64,000 nucleotides of DNA from Hymenobacter psychrotolerans DSM 18569 (GCF_900142395.1 NZ_FRAS01000012.1:1-64000); one strand, 5' to 3'. Positions 32,930-42,489 are shown, counted from the stretch's first letter. Program-made: numbers and translations. Notes: generated by a model not told the origin, from the sequence alone.

Positions 32930-35029
32930 CTACTCTATCACTACGCGCTTAGACAGCATTTCGGCTCCAGCCTGCAGCTGCAGTACGTAGACACCGGCTG
33001 CAACGCCCTGCACCTCAAAATCCAGCTTGGTACCCGCAGCGGGCAGCGGTGCCGTTTGATGACGCATCACCTGCCCCAGTGTGTTGCGCAACGTAGCGTG
33101 CACCTGCTTAGCTCCAGGCACTGCCGGTAGCAATATTATGAAATGCTGCCGAGCGGGATTGGGATAAATCTGCACGCTGGCAGCACTTAGAGCAGCCACA
33201 CTGGCAGCCGGGCGCATGGACTCGAAGCGCAACGCGAATCGGCCGGTCAGTGGGCCGGCTGTGGCGGAGAATGTGTAGCGCGGCTGCTGGCTCAACAGGA
33301 TACTCTGTCCGGTCAGAGAATCGTGCAGATACACGGTAGCCGTGCCTAGGTGGAGCAGTTGGGCAGCTTCCAGCGTATAGTCGTCGGCTTGCGGTAGGCT
33401 TACACGCAAAGGCACTACTACGGAGCCGGTCAGGCTCGGCAGGCCGTTGATGGCCTGTTCGGTGCCCGCTGCCAGGGTGCATATCGTAGGCGCCCCACTG
33501 ACACTCTGTGGAATCTTTAGTGCATCATAGCGCGCATCTGCGCCGGCAGTGGCACCGGCTTCGAAGTACACATAAGTCTCATCAGCAGCGGCGTTGCCTG
33601 CACGCGCCAGCGTCAGCTGCAACAGCGGACGATTTTCTGTATTCCGCTGCACCGTGGGCTCCTGCCCAAACGTGGCGACCCGTGCCGCATTGGGTAAGGT
33701 AAGACTCACAACCGAATTAGGCTGGCTTACGCGCACGAAAAACCCCTGACCCAGAGGTATTACAGGGTTGCCAATACCGTTGACATAGCTACGGTACCGA
33801 CCAGTATACTGCCCGGTGCTCTGGTACACGTAGAGCGCCGCATCGAGGCCAGCGGGCACGGCTACTTGGCGCCAGTCCAGCGGCGCAGGAAACGGGTTGC
33901 CCAGCAGCTGCCAGCCCGCGTCGGCGTCAGCCCCGCGGCTCAACGTCCGCGTTACGTTACGCTGGTTCGGCACGCCTTGGAAGCTGATGACACTACTGGC
34001 GGGCAGATTCACGGTATAGCCTTGGCCTACTGCCAGCGAGTCGGTGAGAGAAGCGGGTGAAACCCACCCCTTATCGAACGGACTCAAGCTCACGGCCGGG
34101 CTGTTGGCCAGCCGGGCTTGGTCGTAGCCGAATACCGTGGGAAAAGGTGAAACACTGCCCGGATTGGCGGCCATATTGTAAACCTGATTCACTACCGGCG
34201 TGAAGCCTCCTACTGTCAGCATGCTGACGGTAGCACTCCGTACCGGGGCCGACAAGTGGCGGTAGCCAAGGCCTGCGTTCAGATTCGGGTCGATACTGCG
34301 CTGGATGATGATGGGCCGGGTGATGAGCGGCCCCGGTGGCACCCCATTCCCTGACCGGTCCACTAGCAGAGCGGTTCCGCGCACGGGGTCAGAAAGCAGC
34401 GTAATTGTGCGGGCGGGCCCCGGGACAAGAAGAAAATTCGGGTCGATGATCGTGCTGTTGTTGGTTCTCAGCACTTCCGCAACGCTCACGTCGCTTTGCA
34501 GCGCCAGAATGTTGTTTCCTGGAGTCCCTTGTATGTTCACCACATTTGCTATCAGACTACGCACCCGGGAAGGCAGCCCCGAACCCGTGTATTGTACTAC
34601 GGGCACGGCCTGGAAGCGTATTGCCGCATTGTACACGTAGTTAGCATCGGGGCTATACGAGCGACTGGAAGAGCGGATGCTGCCGCCGTTGGGCGAGGTG
34701 CTGCCCGCTGCCATAATGCCGAATGAGTCCCCGATATGCAGTGTCCCGCCCGCCTGCAGCTCAAACGCGCCTCCGCCTACCAGCCATTCATTGGTAATCA
34801 GGGTGCCTCCGTCTTCCACGCGCAACAGGCCGGTTACAGCCACGTTGGCACGCATCGTGGCAATGCCGCCCCTGGCAATGGTTAGGTTGGTATAAATGCC
34901 CCCAATATTCTGGGCTGAGGAGATGGTCACGGTCTGCGCTGAAGCCGCCGAGGCCAGCAACAGCAGACTCAGCATCAGCAGGACACTCCTCAGCTGCGGA
35001 CGGCAATGAGTAAGTAGTGGTGTAGTCAT
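32930..35029 (-). CDS. T9SS type A sorting-domain surface protein
   Basis: 699 residues. Signal peptide near residues 14-31 (SVLLMLSLLLLASAASA). The N-terminal ~130 residues are beta-helix-like, with short repeating phrases (GGTLITNEWLVGGGAFELQAGGTLHIGD). The middle has large beta domains (GYTVNLPASSVISFQGVPN; LLGNPFPAPLDWRQV). The C-terminus VQIYPNPARQHFIILLP and onward to GVYVLQLQAGAEMLSKRVVIE is a classical type A T9SS sorting domain, cleaved as the protein is exported to the surface. No catalytic motif found. Confidence 0.85.
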   Translation of the reverse strand: MTTPLLTHCRPQLRSVLLMLSLLLLASAASAQTVTISSAQNIGGIYTNLTIARGGIATMRANVAVTGLLRVEDGGTLITNEWLVGGGAFELQAGGTLHIGDSFGIMAAGSTSPNGGSIRSSSRSYSPDANYVYNAAIRFQAVPVVQYTGSGLPSRVRSLIANVVNIQGTPGNNILALQSDVSVAEVLRTNNSTIIDPNFLLVPGPARTITLLSDPVRGTALLVDRSGNGVPPGPLITRPIIIQRSIDPNLNAGLGYRHLSAPVRSATVSMLTVGGFTPVVNQVYNMAANPGSVSPFPTVFGYDQARLANSPAVSLSPFDKGWVSPASLTDSLAVGQGYTVNLPASSVISFQGVPNQRNVTRTLSRGADADAGWQLLGNPFPAPLDWRQVAVPAGLDAALYVYQSTGQYTGRYRSYVNGIGNPVIPLGQGFFVRVSQPNSVVSLTLPNAARVATFGQEPTVQRNTENRPLLQLTLARAGNAAADETYVYFEAGATAGADARYDALKIPQSVSGAPTICTLAAGTEQAINGLPSLTGSVVVPLRVSLPQADDYTLEAAQLLHLGTATVYLHDSLTGQSILLSQQPRYTFSATAGPLTGRFALRFESMRPAASVAALSAASVQIYPNPARQHFIILLPAVPGAKQVHATLRNTLGQVMRHQTAPLPAAGTKLDFEVQGVAAGVYVLQLQAGAEMLSKRVVIE

Positions 35030-35227
35030 ACAGCAGTGAAGATAAGGGAGTGGGAAATACCAGCGGCCCCCGGCTATTAAGGGATGGGCGGGCAGGCTGC
35101 CGCCAGAGTTGTCTATTTAAATTACTGAATTTATCGTCGCCAGCCTAATGTGGTCAGCATCCTTCTGGCTAAGACGCTATGGGTTAGATTCCAGCCAACT
35201 GCTTTATGGTCTGTGCCAAATAAACCA

Positions 35228-38107
35228 CTACAGCTTCTCGGCCAGGAAACGCGCCGTGTGGTTGCTGTCCCGGAGTTTCACCATTTCCTCGGGCGTACCC
35301 TCGAAGAGCAGATGGCCGCCGTTCAAGCCGCCTTCGGGGCCCAGATCGATAACCCAGTCGGCGCACTTGATGATGTCCATGTTGTGCTCGATGATGAGCA
35401 CCGAGTTGCCCTGCTCCACCAGCGCGTTCATGGCCGTCATCAGCTTGTTGATGTCGTGGAAGTGCAGGCCGGTGCTGGGCTCGTCGAAGATGAACAGGAT
35501 TTTATCGTTCTGCAGGGTGTTGCCCTTGGTCAGGAACGAGGCCAGCTTCACGCGCTGGGCCTCGCCGCCGCTCAGCGTGTTGGCCGACTGCCCCAGGCGG
35601 ATGTAGCCCAGCCCCACATCATCCAACGGCTTGAGGCGCTCCACGATTTTGGGCTGGTCCTTGAAGAACTCGATGCTGTCCTCAATGGTCATTTCCAGCA
35701 CCTCGTTGATGCTTTTCTCCTTGTACTGCACGTCCAGCACGTCCTGCTTGAACTTGCGGCCCTCGCAGGCTTCGCAGGTCAGGTAGATGTCGGCCATGAA
35801 CTGCATTTCAATCTTCACCTGGCCTTCGCCCTGGCACACTTCGCAGCGGCCCCCGTCAATGTTGAACGAGAAGTGCGACGGTTTGAAGCCCCGGGCCTTG
35901 GCTAGCTGCTGGTCGGCAAACAGGCTCCGGATGGCGTCGTAGGCTTTCACGTAGGTTACGGGGTTGGAGCGGCTGCTTTTGCCGATGGGATTCTGATCCA
36001 CGAACTCCACGTGCGTTACCTGGCCGTTCACGCCGGTAAGGCGGTCGAACTTGCCGGTGGCTTCGCCCGCGCCGCCGCCGAGCTGCTTGAGCAGGGCCGG
36101 GGCCAGAATCCGCCGAATCAGCGTGGATTTGCCGGAGCCGGACACGCCCGTTACCACCGTCATCACGTTCAGCGGAAACTTTACCGACACGTTTTTGAGG
36201 TTGTTTTCGCGGGCGCCGGTCAGCTCCAGGGCGTTGCGCCAGGGGCGGCGCGTTTTGGGCACGGCCACCTCGCGGCGGCCACTCAGGTACTCGCCGGTGT
36301 AGGTATCCGACTTCAATACCTCAGCATAGGTGCCCTGGAACTGCAGGATGCCGCCCCCGCTACCCGCCTCGGGCCCGATGTCGATAATCTGGTCGGCCTG
36401 CTCCATCATCTTGTCTTCGTGCTCCACCACAATCACGGTGTTGCCGAGCTGCTGCAAGGAGCGTAGCACGCCAATCAGCTGCTCGGCGTCTTTGGGGTGC
36501 AGGCCAATGCTGGGCTCATCGAGAATATACATGGAGCCTACCAGTGCCGAACCCAACGACGTAGCCAACGAAATCCGCTGGCTCTCGCCGCCCGACAGTG
36601 TGCTGCTGAGGCGGTTGAGCGTGAGGTAGCCCAGGCCCACCCGGTTCAGGTACTCCAGCCGATTCGTGACTTCCGTGACGAGGCGCTCGGCTACTTTGGC
36701 TTCGTGCTCGGGCAGGTCGAGGGTCTGAAAAAACTCCAGCGCCCGGCTCACCGGTAGCAGCACCAAATCGGTGATGCTCTGGCCGGAGATTTTCACGTAC
36801 TGGGCGTCTTTGCGCAGGCGGGTGCCGCGGCAGTCGGGGCAGGTGGTGCGGCCCCGGTAGCGGCTTTGCAGCACGCGGTACTGGATTTTGTGGGTCTGGG
36901 TAGCCACCCACTTGAAGTACTCGTCCAGTCCATCGAAATACTTGTTGCCTTTCCAGAGCAGCTGGCGCTCGGCCTCGCTCAGCTCGTTGTAGGGCCGGTG
37001 AATCGGGAAATCGAAGCGGATACCGTTTTTGAGCAGGGGCTTGAGCCACTCGCTCTGCTTGTCGGTGCGCCAGGGGGCAATGGCGCCCTCGTACACGGTC
37101 ATGCTCTTGTCCGGAATCACCAGGTCTTCATCAATGCCCAGCACCGAGCCGAATCCTTCGCAGGTCTGGCAGGCGCCGTAGGGGTTGTTGAAGGAAAAGA
37201 AGTTGACGCTCGGCTCCTCGAACACCAGCCCGTCCAGCTCAAACTTATCTGAGAAGTATTGAGTAGTGGGTATTGAGTAGTTAGTATCGCCATTACTAGT
37301 CTCACTACTCACTACTGAGTACTCAATACTCAACGTGCCGTGGCCCTCGAAAAAGGCGGTCTGCACCGAGTCGGCGAGGCGGAAGGTCAGGTCTTCGTCG
37401 CCGGGGATGATGACGGCGCGGTCAATCATGATGAAGACTTCGCCCTTCACTTCGGGCTGGCCCTCAGTTAGCAGCTCCTCGATGAAGGCGGTTTGGCCGT
37501 TCACCACCACGCGGCTGTAGCCTTTCTGCAGCAGCAGATCCAGCTCCTTGCTCATGGGGCGGTCGTCCTGGGCGGGCTGCAGCGGCGCGAGTAGCATCAC
37601 GCGGGTGCCTTCGGGCAGGTGCATGAGGTAGTCCACCACGTCGGCCACGTTGTCCTTCTTCACCTGCTCGCCGCTCACGGGCGAATAGGTGCGGCCCACC
37701 CGCGCAAACAGCAGCTTCAGGTAGTCGTAGATTTCGGTGCTGGTGCCCACGGTGGAGCGGTTGTTCTTGATGCTGACCTTCTGCTCGATGGCAATGGCCG
37801 GCGAAATGCCCCGGATGTAGTCCACGTCGGGCTTGTCCATGCGGCCCAGAAACTGGCGGGCATAACTGCTGAGGCTCTCCACGTACATGCGCTGGCCCTC
37901 GGCATACAGCGTATCGAACGCCAGACTCGACTTACCCGAGCCCGACAGGCCGGTCACGACGATGAACTTGTTGCGCGGCAACGCCACGCTCAGGTTCTTG
38001 AGGTTGTGGACGCGGGCGTTTTTGATGAGGATAAACTCGCGCGGGTCGAGCTGGTCAATGGGGTCGGCCGCGGGGGCAGCCAGTTGCAGAACGGAGTTGT
38101 CGGCCAT
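35228..38107 (-). CDS. uvrA: Excinuclease ABC subunit A, with a repeat-derived insertion
   Basis: 959 residues from the ATG at 38107 ([15 protein letters not shown]). Damage-sensing ATPase of nucleotide-excision repair. Walker A1 GLSGSGKS (53-60), Walker A2 [13 protein letters not shown], signatures [18 protein letters not shown] and [16 protein letters not shown], and zinc-binding CxxC pairs (CQTC/CPDC/CEVC/CEAC) are intact. Near residues 258-284 the protein carries [20 protein letters not shown] plus PTTQY before [10 protein letters not shown]. This stretch is encoded by a heptamer-repeat hairpin (37255-37334) in frame with no stop. A TACCTTCG box is near 38165. Confidence 0.96.
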   Translation of the reverse strand: MADNSVLQLAAPAADPIDQLDPREFILIKNARVHNLKNLSVALPRNKFIVVTGLSGSGKSSLAFDTLYAEGQRMYVESLSSYARQFLGRMDKPDVDYIRGISPAIAIEQKVSIKNNRSTVGTSTEIYDYLKLLFARVGRTYSPVSGEQVKKDNVADVVDYLMHLPEGTRVMLLAPLQPAQDDRPMSKELDLLLQKGYSRVVVNGQTAFIEELLTEGQPEVKGEVFIMIDRAVIIPGDEDLTFRLADSVQTAFFEGHGTLSIEYSVVSSETSNGDTNYSIPTTQYFSDKFELDGLVFEEPSVNFFSFNNPYGACQTCEGFGSVLGIDEDLVIPDKSMTVYEGAIAPWRTDKQSEWLKPLLKNGIRFDFPIHRPYNELSEAERQLLWKGNKYFDGLDEYFKWVATQTHKIQYRVLQSRYRGRTTCPDCRGTRLRKDAQYVKISGQSITDLVLLPVSRALEFFQTLDLPEHEAKVAERLVTEVTNRLEYLNRVGLGYLTLNRLSSTLSGGESQRISLATSLGSALVGSMYILDEPSIGLHPKDAEQLIGVLRSLQQLGNTVIVVEHEDKMMEQADQIIDIGPEAGSGGGILQFQGTYAEVLKSDTYTGEYLSGRREVAVPKTRRPWRNALELTGARENNLKNVSVKFPLNVMTVVTGVSGSGKSTLIRRILAPALLKQLGGGAGEATGKFDRLTGVNGQVTHVEFVDQNPIGKSSRSNPVTYVKAYDAIRSLFADQQLAKARGFKPSHFSFNIDGGRCEVCQGEGQVKIEMQFMADIYLTCEACEGRKFKQDVLDVQYKEKSINEVLEMTIEDSIEFFKDQPKIVERLKPLDDVGLGYIRLGQSANTLSGGEAQRVKLASFLTKGNTLQNDKILFIFDEPSTGLHFHDINKLMTAMNALVEQGNSVLIIEHNMDIIKCADWVIDLGPEGGLNGGHLLFEGTPEEMVKLRDSNHTARFLAEKL
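37255..37334. repeat. Heptamer-repeat hairpin (TGAGTAG type) inside uvrA
   Basis: Left arm TGAGTAG, TGGGTAT, TGAGTAG, TTAGTAT (37260-37287); right arm CTCACTA, CTCACTA, CTGAGTA, CTCAATA (37301-37328). The arms pair into a long stem. It is the only one of three such elements found inside a gene, and keeps the frame open. Confidence 0.8.
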
Positions 38108-38334
38108 AGAACGGGTAAACAGCCGCAGCCCGGGGTTTGGTTTCCTGCTGCTGCGGTTTGGAGTAGCGAAGGTACGCCGGGGGCGGCTGGGTTGCTTTAC
38201 GTAGCATGCGCAAAGACGCCAAGTAGCCTGAAGCGTGTTACCGTCGGTATGCTTCACGCTTCTATCTTGCGCATACAGGGCCGGCTCCCGCTATCTGGAG
38301 AAGCGGCTATCTAAATGCTATTGCTGGTTTAAAA

Positions 38335-38826
38335 ATGAACGAATCGAGAATTGACAAAATAGACTATGCAGTCGTTTCTCTATATCTGCTTATCGGAAGT
38401 TTTATATGGGTTTCATATAAATTCTCCTTCTTAAAGCAAGATAATATAAACAGCATGCTGCTTGCATTGACTTTTACAGGACCCCTATCTTTATTTCTAA
38501 TGTATTACCAAAGGCTCCGTATTCCGGCGGTCTCAACTATTTGGTTTGTAATAGGAGCCGCGCAATGGTATTTGGTAGACAAGCTCAAAAGCAACCCAGA
38601 TTTTAACTCCAAGGTGGGGACTTACGCCGACTATGACCTGAATCTATTGGCAATGCTTATAATCTTTACAGTCTTTAGAATTTTAAGCCTGCTAATCATG
38701 AAACAGGAATTTATGATGGCAACTCATTTCTCTCCAAAGGATAATAGAGAATTGAATTTTCTCGATTATATCCTGACCAGTACAGGGTGCATTTTACTGA
38801 CAATCGTAATACCGAAATATAGATAA
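38335..38826 (+). CDS. AT-rich orphan membrane protein
   Basis: 163 residues with four probable helices (about 11-27, 37-56, 60-75, 100-118) and a further hydrophobic end. Base composition is markedly lower in GC than the surrounding genes, and codon use favours A/T third positions, which suggests recent transfer. No family recognised. It stands between uvrA (divergent) and the second 21-bp array, with no partner gene. Confidence 0.65.
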   Translation: MNESRIDKIDYAVVSLYLLIGSFIWVSYKFSFLKQDNINSMLLALTFTGPLSLFLMYYQRLRIPAVSTIWFVIGAAQWYLVDKLKSNPDFNSKVGTYADYDLNLLAMLIIFTVFRILSLLIMKQEFMMATHFSPKDNRELNFLDYILTSTGCILLTIVIPKYR

Positions 38827-38963
38827 CCAGCCATTGCAGCCCCACCCCGCACTCGCTCGGCTACCGGCGGGTAAGACCTACGCCGGAGCGGCTATGCCCC
38901 GCGTCCGGCCGCACCCCATCTGGCGCGAGTTTAGCGAAGCGTAACTCATGACCAGCCCCTGAC

Positions 38964-39026
38964 GTGGAGGCTGCGCCTCCACTGCCGCAACCGCGCCGTC
39001 TGGAGCATCCCGGGCGGCGCGGTTGC
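38964..39026. repeat. Two GC-rich hairpins flanking array 2
   Basis: GTGGAGG-CTGCG-CCTCCAC (38964-38982) and GCAACCGCGCCG with CGGCGCGGTTGC (38987-38998 and 39015-39026). They border the start of the 21-bp array. A similar small hairpin (GTGAGGC-GGT-GCCTCAC, 48732-48748) lies beyond array 3. Confidence 0.6.
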
Positions 39027-39044
39027 CGTTCGATGGGGGAAGCC

Positions 39045-39400
39045 CGGCCCCCGACGCAGCCCCCGCCCTCCCCGGCCCCGCTCCCACCCTCCCCAAAGCC
39101 CCCGGCCCGGAACCCGAAACAGCGCCCGGCACGCCCGAAGCCCTGCCGCTGGTGCCCGAAGCCCTGAAAACATCTGTTGAAAGACCTTCGGTTGCTATTG
39201 AAAGAGCTTCGGTTGCTGTTGGAAGAGCTTCGGTTGTTGTTGCCAGACCTTCAGGTACTGTTGCGGAACCTTCAGGTAGGGTGTTTGGACCTTCGGGTAC
39301 TGTTGCGGGATGTTTGGTTGTTGTTGCCGGAACTTCTGGTGTAGTGGATGGAGGTTGGAGGAACGTTGGTTGGGGTGGAGAAAATGCAGCTGGGAGTGGT
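39045..39400. repeat. 21-bp-period repeat array 2 (direct half plus inverted half)
   Basis: Direct half: CCCGAAGC-like core at 39050, 39071, 39092, 39113, 39134 and 39155, every step exactly 21 bp. Inverted half: TTCGG-type core at 39187, 39208, 39229, 39250, 39271, 39292, 39313, 39334 and 39355, again exactly 21 bp. The gap between the last direct and first inverted core is 26 bp, identical to array 1. Other positions in the unit are only partly conserved (for example GTTGCTGTTG after the core). The array ends about 88 bp before the gene at 39488. Confidence 0.92.
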
Positions 39401-39487
39401 TGCGGCGTGTACTGAGATTTAGTAGTTTACCAGCTGCCGGAGCCGCGCTGGCTGCGGATTATGGTATTTCTTTTTCTTCTTATCAGT

Positions 39488-40165
39488 ATGCTGGACAAAC
39501 ACCCGATTGCCGAGTACCCGTCTACCCAGGCCGCGCTGTGGCAGCGAAGCCTGGACCTGCACCCGGCTTTGCTCCGCGACGCGGCGCTGCTGGCTACCCG
39601 GGGCGTGACGGCCGCCCGCATTCAGACTTTTATTGACGACACCGCCGAATTTGGCGAAATGGACCCCGATACGGTTCTGCAGCAGGAAGGTGCTACCGTT
39701 ACGGCGGAGAAAGACGCTGTGCGCTCCTCGCTCGAAACGGCCATGCAGCAGGTGTTGGGCATTATTGGGGCGCAGGACCCACCCCGCACAGCCCGCTACA
39801 AGCGGTTTGGGGCCAGCAACGTGGAGAATCTTTCCGATGCCAAGCTGCATCTGGCTGCTACCATGCTGGTGAAGCAGGGGCGCAAGTACCTGGCCGAGTA
39901 TGCGGGCGTGGGCCTCACCGAGCAGATGCTGAAGGGCATCGAAACCCAGAACGCCGACTTCGTGGAGCACCTCACCGACCGCAAGGAGGCCGAAAGCACC
40001 CGCGCCGGGGCCACGCGGGCGCGCATTCTGTTCGCCAACGGCCTCTACCGGCAGCTGGTGCAGCTGTGCGCCATCGGGGAGGCCTACTGGAAGCTCACGG
40101 ATGCCACCAAAGCGGCCGAGTACGTGGTGCACCCCACCGTGGCCCCGGCCGTGCCCGCGCAGTAG
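39488..40165 (+). CDS. All-helical hypothetical protein A (225 residues) next to array 2
   Basis: 225 residues from the ATG at 39488, without signal peptide, membrane helix or catalytic motif. Almost the entire chain looks alpha-helical, with the segment GVGLTEQMLKGIETQNADF, then a charged RKEAESTRAGATRARILF and a final LYRQLVQLCAIGEAYW helix. The gene at 47664 (minus) has exactly the same length and the same order of features, and both have a 21-bp array ending about 86-90 bp upstream. By eye they belong to one family of helical-bundle proteins that I have the impression is widespread in Bacteroidota, with no known function. Confidence 0.75.
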   Translation: MLDKHPIAEYPSTQAALWQRSLDLHPALLRDAALLATRGVTAARIQTFIDDTAEFGEMDPDTVLQQEGATVTAEKDAVRSSLETAMQQVLGIIGAQDPPRTARYKRFGASNVENLSDAKLHLAATMLVKQGRKYLAEYAGVGLTEQMLKGIETQNADFVEHLTDRKEAESTRAGATRARILFANGLYRQLVQLCAIGEAYWKLTDATKAAEYVVHPTVAPAVPAQ

Positions 40166-40203
40166 CGGGCTGGCCGGCCCCGCGCCGGTGAGGCCGCCCC
40201 CAC

Positions 40204-40239
40204 AAAAAGCCCGGCCGCTTCCTGCGGGCCGGGCTTTTT
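40204..40239 (+). terminator. Hairpin terminator after helical protein A
   Basis: AAAAAGCCCGGCC pairs with GGCCGGGCTTTTT, 38 bp after the stop, with a T-run. Confidence 0.9.
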
Positions 40240-40376
40240 ACTTTCTCCTGACCCGCCCAGGCGGCGGGCAGCTATCTGTAGCAGCCTCACGCCGCCACCT
40301 CGTACAGACAACCAAATGCCTCCCCCGTAGTATTCTCACCACCCTGACCTCCTCACCGACAGTCTGAACAAGCCCT

Positions 40377-40805
40377 ATGGACTCATCTGCCCCTAACGAT
40401 ATCGACCTGCTTTTGCAGAAAGCCAAAAGCTCCGGCAACACCGAAGACCTTTCGGCCTTGTGGAAAGCGGTCCTCAGTTTGCCGCAATGGCATTTTATAA
40501 CGCGCCAAACGGCGAATATCGAAGACCGGAAGCCGTTTGTGGGCGTGCTGGATGGCAAGCCCTGGGCGTTTGTGTTTACGGACCGGCAGCGCGCCCAGGA
40601 GTACGCCAGGACTATTCCCGGCGGTGAGTTTGTGGATGCCAGCGGCAACGTGCTGGTGATTTCCACGGAGACGCCGCGCGCGGTGGATTACCTGCTGGCG
40701 CTGGCCGCGCAGGGCGTGCATGGCGTGCGGTTCAATGAGCTGAATGGCTGGTTTTCGCCTCTGGCCAACCTGCCGGCCATTATCCGGCACGTGCACAAGG
40801 GGTAG
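40377..40805 (+). CDS. Hypothetical protein, SseB-like
   Basis: 142 residues, soluble. DIDLLLQKAKSSGNTEDLSALWKAVLSLPQWHFI, KPFVGVLDGKPWAFVFTDRQRAQEYAR and the Gly-rich NVLVISTETPRAVDYL give a pattern that loosely resembles the SseB N-terminal domain. The similarity is weak and from memory. It precedes the rifampin-modifying enzyme gene by 61 bp in the same direction and may be cotranscribed. Confidence 0.55.
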   Translation: MDSSAPNDIDLLLQKAKSSGNTEDLSALWKAVLSLPQWHFITRQTANIEDRKPFVGVLDGKPWAFVFTDRQRAQEYARTIPGGEFVDASGNVLVISTETPRAVDYLLALAAQGVHGVRFNELNGWFSPLANLPAIIRHVHKG

Positions 40806-40866
40806 CTGGTTTGCCTCGCGGGCACTGGCCGAGTCACACAAGATTCCTATCGTACTTATCAGCAGC

Positions 40867-41283
40867 ATGGCAGTTATTCCTGAACCGGGCTTGCAGCCGC
40901 TCTACCACGGCACCAAAGCCGATTTGAAGCCGGGCGACCTGATTGCCCCGGGCTTCGCGTCGAACTACGGCAGCCGGAAAAAAGCCGCCTACGTGTACCT
41001 GACGGCCACCCTTGACGCCGCCACCCGGGGAGCAGAGCTGACGGTGGGCCAGGGGCGCGGCCGGATTTATAGAGTGGAGCCCACCGGCCCGATAGAGGAT
41101 GACCCGACTCTGACGGACAAGAAGTTTCCGGGCAACCCCACCAAATCGTACCGGTCGCGCAACCCGCTGCGGGTTGTGGGTGAGGTGATGGAGTGGCCGG
41201 GGCACGCGCCGGAGCAGCTCCGGGCCATGCAGGAGCATCTGGCGCGACTCAAACAGCTCGGAATTGAGACCATTGAGGACTAA
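40867..41283 (+). CDS. arr: Rifampin ADP-ribosyltransferase
   Basis: 138 residues from the ATG at 40867, the normal size of Arr. It inactivates rifamycins by ADP-ribosylating the ansa-chain hydroxyl using NAD. The conserved string is nearly complete: LYHGTKADLKPGDLI, FASNYGSRKKAAYVYLTATL, DAATRGAELTVGQGRGRIYR, VEPTGPIEDDPTLTDKKFPG, NPTKSYRSRNPLRVVGEV. The frame is open up to 40744, but the homology begins at 40867. There are no mobile-element marks next to it, so it looks like a chromosomal, environmental arr. Confidence 0.92.
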   Translation: MAVIPEPGLQPLYHGTKADLKPGDLIAPGFASNYGSRKKAAYVYLTATLDAATRGAELTVGQGRGRIYRVEPTGPIEDDPTLTDKKFPGNPTKSYRSRNPLRVVGEVMEWPGHAPEQLRAMQEHLARLKQLGIETIED

Positions 41284-41437
41284 CCGGCGCCACTCCTGAC
41301 CTCAGCTTCCCCTTGCAGCAGCCCGGCGAGGCCGCAGTTCCTGAACCAGTCACGCAAAACGGCTCTAACTTGCCGCCACAGAATCGGTGCGCCGGCTGCC
41401 GCCCGGGCGTGCCGGCAGCCCGCTTCTGCTGCTACTT

Positions 41438-42424
41438 ATGAGTTTGTTGCGCGTTTCGGAAATATCACTGCAGGAAAGAGGCGACTTTGCGCTGCAGCAC
41501 ATCAGCTTTCAGCAGCAGGAGTTTGAGAAGCTGGCCATAGCCGGCGAAACCGGAGCCGGCAAAAGCACGCTACTGCAGGCGGTGGCCGGGCTGGCGCAGC
41601 CCCAGGCCGGCACCATCACGTTTGATGGCCGCCGCGTGAAAGGCCCGCAGGAAGTGCTGGTGCCGGGGCATCCGGGGGTGGCCTATTTGTCGCAGCACTC
41701 CGAGCTGCCCCATTCCTTGCGTGTGGAGCAGGTGCTGCGCTATGCCAGCAAGCTGCCCGCCGCCGAAAGCCAGAAGCTGTACGAGGTGTGCCGCATCAGC
41801 CATTTGCTGGAGCGCCGCACCGACCAGGTGTCGGGCGGCGAGCGGCAGCGCATTGCGCTGGCCCGGCTGCTGCTGTCGTCGCCGAAGCTACTGCTGCTGG
41901 ATGAGCCGTTTTCCAACCTGGACCGCGGGCACAAGCAGCTGCTCAAAGCCGTGATTGACGACATCGGGGAAGAGCTGCGCCTGACGTGCATCCTGGTGTC
42001 GCACGACCCGGCCGATACGCTTTCCTGGGCCGATACGCTGCTGGTGCTGGAGCGGGGCCGGCTGGTGCAGCAGGGCCCTCCCCGGCAGGTGTACGCGCAG
42101 CCCGCCACCGAATACGTAGCCGGACTTTTCGGCGACTACAACCTGCTGCGCGGGGCGGCGGCTACGGCATTGGCGGACCTGGCGGGCCTGCCGCCCCGGC
42201 GCAAGCCGCTGCTCATCCGGCCCGAAAACCTGCTCCTGACCACAGAATCTGCCCCCCATACCCTGCCCGCCACGGTGCGGGCCGTGCGGTTTTTCGGGAG
42301 CTACTCCGAAGTAGACGTAGCGCTGCTCCGCACCCGCCTGACCGTGAAAACCGCTTCCACCGACCTCATGCCGGGCCGGGCCGTGGGCGTGGCGCTGGCA
42401 CCGGCGGGCGCCTGGTATCTGTAG
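41438..42424 (+). CDS. ABC transporter ATP-binding protein (PotA/FbpC-like, with TOBE-like end)
   Basis: 328 residues from the ATG at 41438. Walker A GETGAGKST (about 36-44), signature VSGGERQRIALARLLL, Walker B LLLLDEPFSNLD and H-loop LVSHDPADTLSWAD are intact. Residues ~245-328 (PLLIRPENLLLTTESAPHTL; TVRAVRFFGSYSEVDVALL) form a TOBE-like C-terminal domain as in spermidine, iron or molybdate importers. No permease or binding protein is adjacent, so the substrate cannot be assigned. Confidence 0.85.
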   Translation: MSLLRVSEISLQERGDFALQHISFQQQEFEKLAIAGETGAGKSTLLQAVAGLAQPQAGTITFDGRRVKGPQEVLVPGHPGVAYLSQHSELPHSLRVEQVLRYASKLPAAESQKLYEVCRISHLLERRTDQVSGGERQRIALARLLLSSPKLLLLDEPFSNLDRGHKQLLKAVIDDIGEELRLTCILVSHDPADTLSWADTLLVLERGRLVQQGPPRQVYAQPATEYVAGLFGDYNLLRGAAATALADLAGLPPRRKPLLIRPENLLLTTESAPHTLPATVRAVRFFGSYSEVDVALLRTRLTVKTASTDLMPGRAVGVALAPAGAWYL

Positions 42425-42455
42425 AAAGCCGGCAGGCCCGGCGTAGCCACACAAC

Positions 42456-42489
42456 AAAAGAGCGGCCCCCTTTCGGAGGCCGCTCTTTT
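42456..42489. terminator. Bidirectional terminator after the ABC ATPase
   Basis: AAAAGAGCGGCC pairs with GGCCGCTCTTTT around a 10-base loop, between convergent genes. Confidence 0.9.

Noticed and set aside
39023..39415. 130-codon frame across array 2
   Set aside because: Composition changes abruptly where the repeat inverts; best explained by the DNA repeat.
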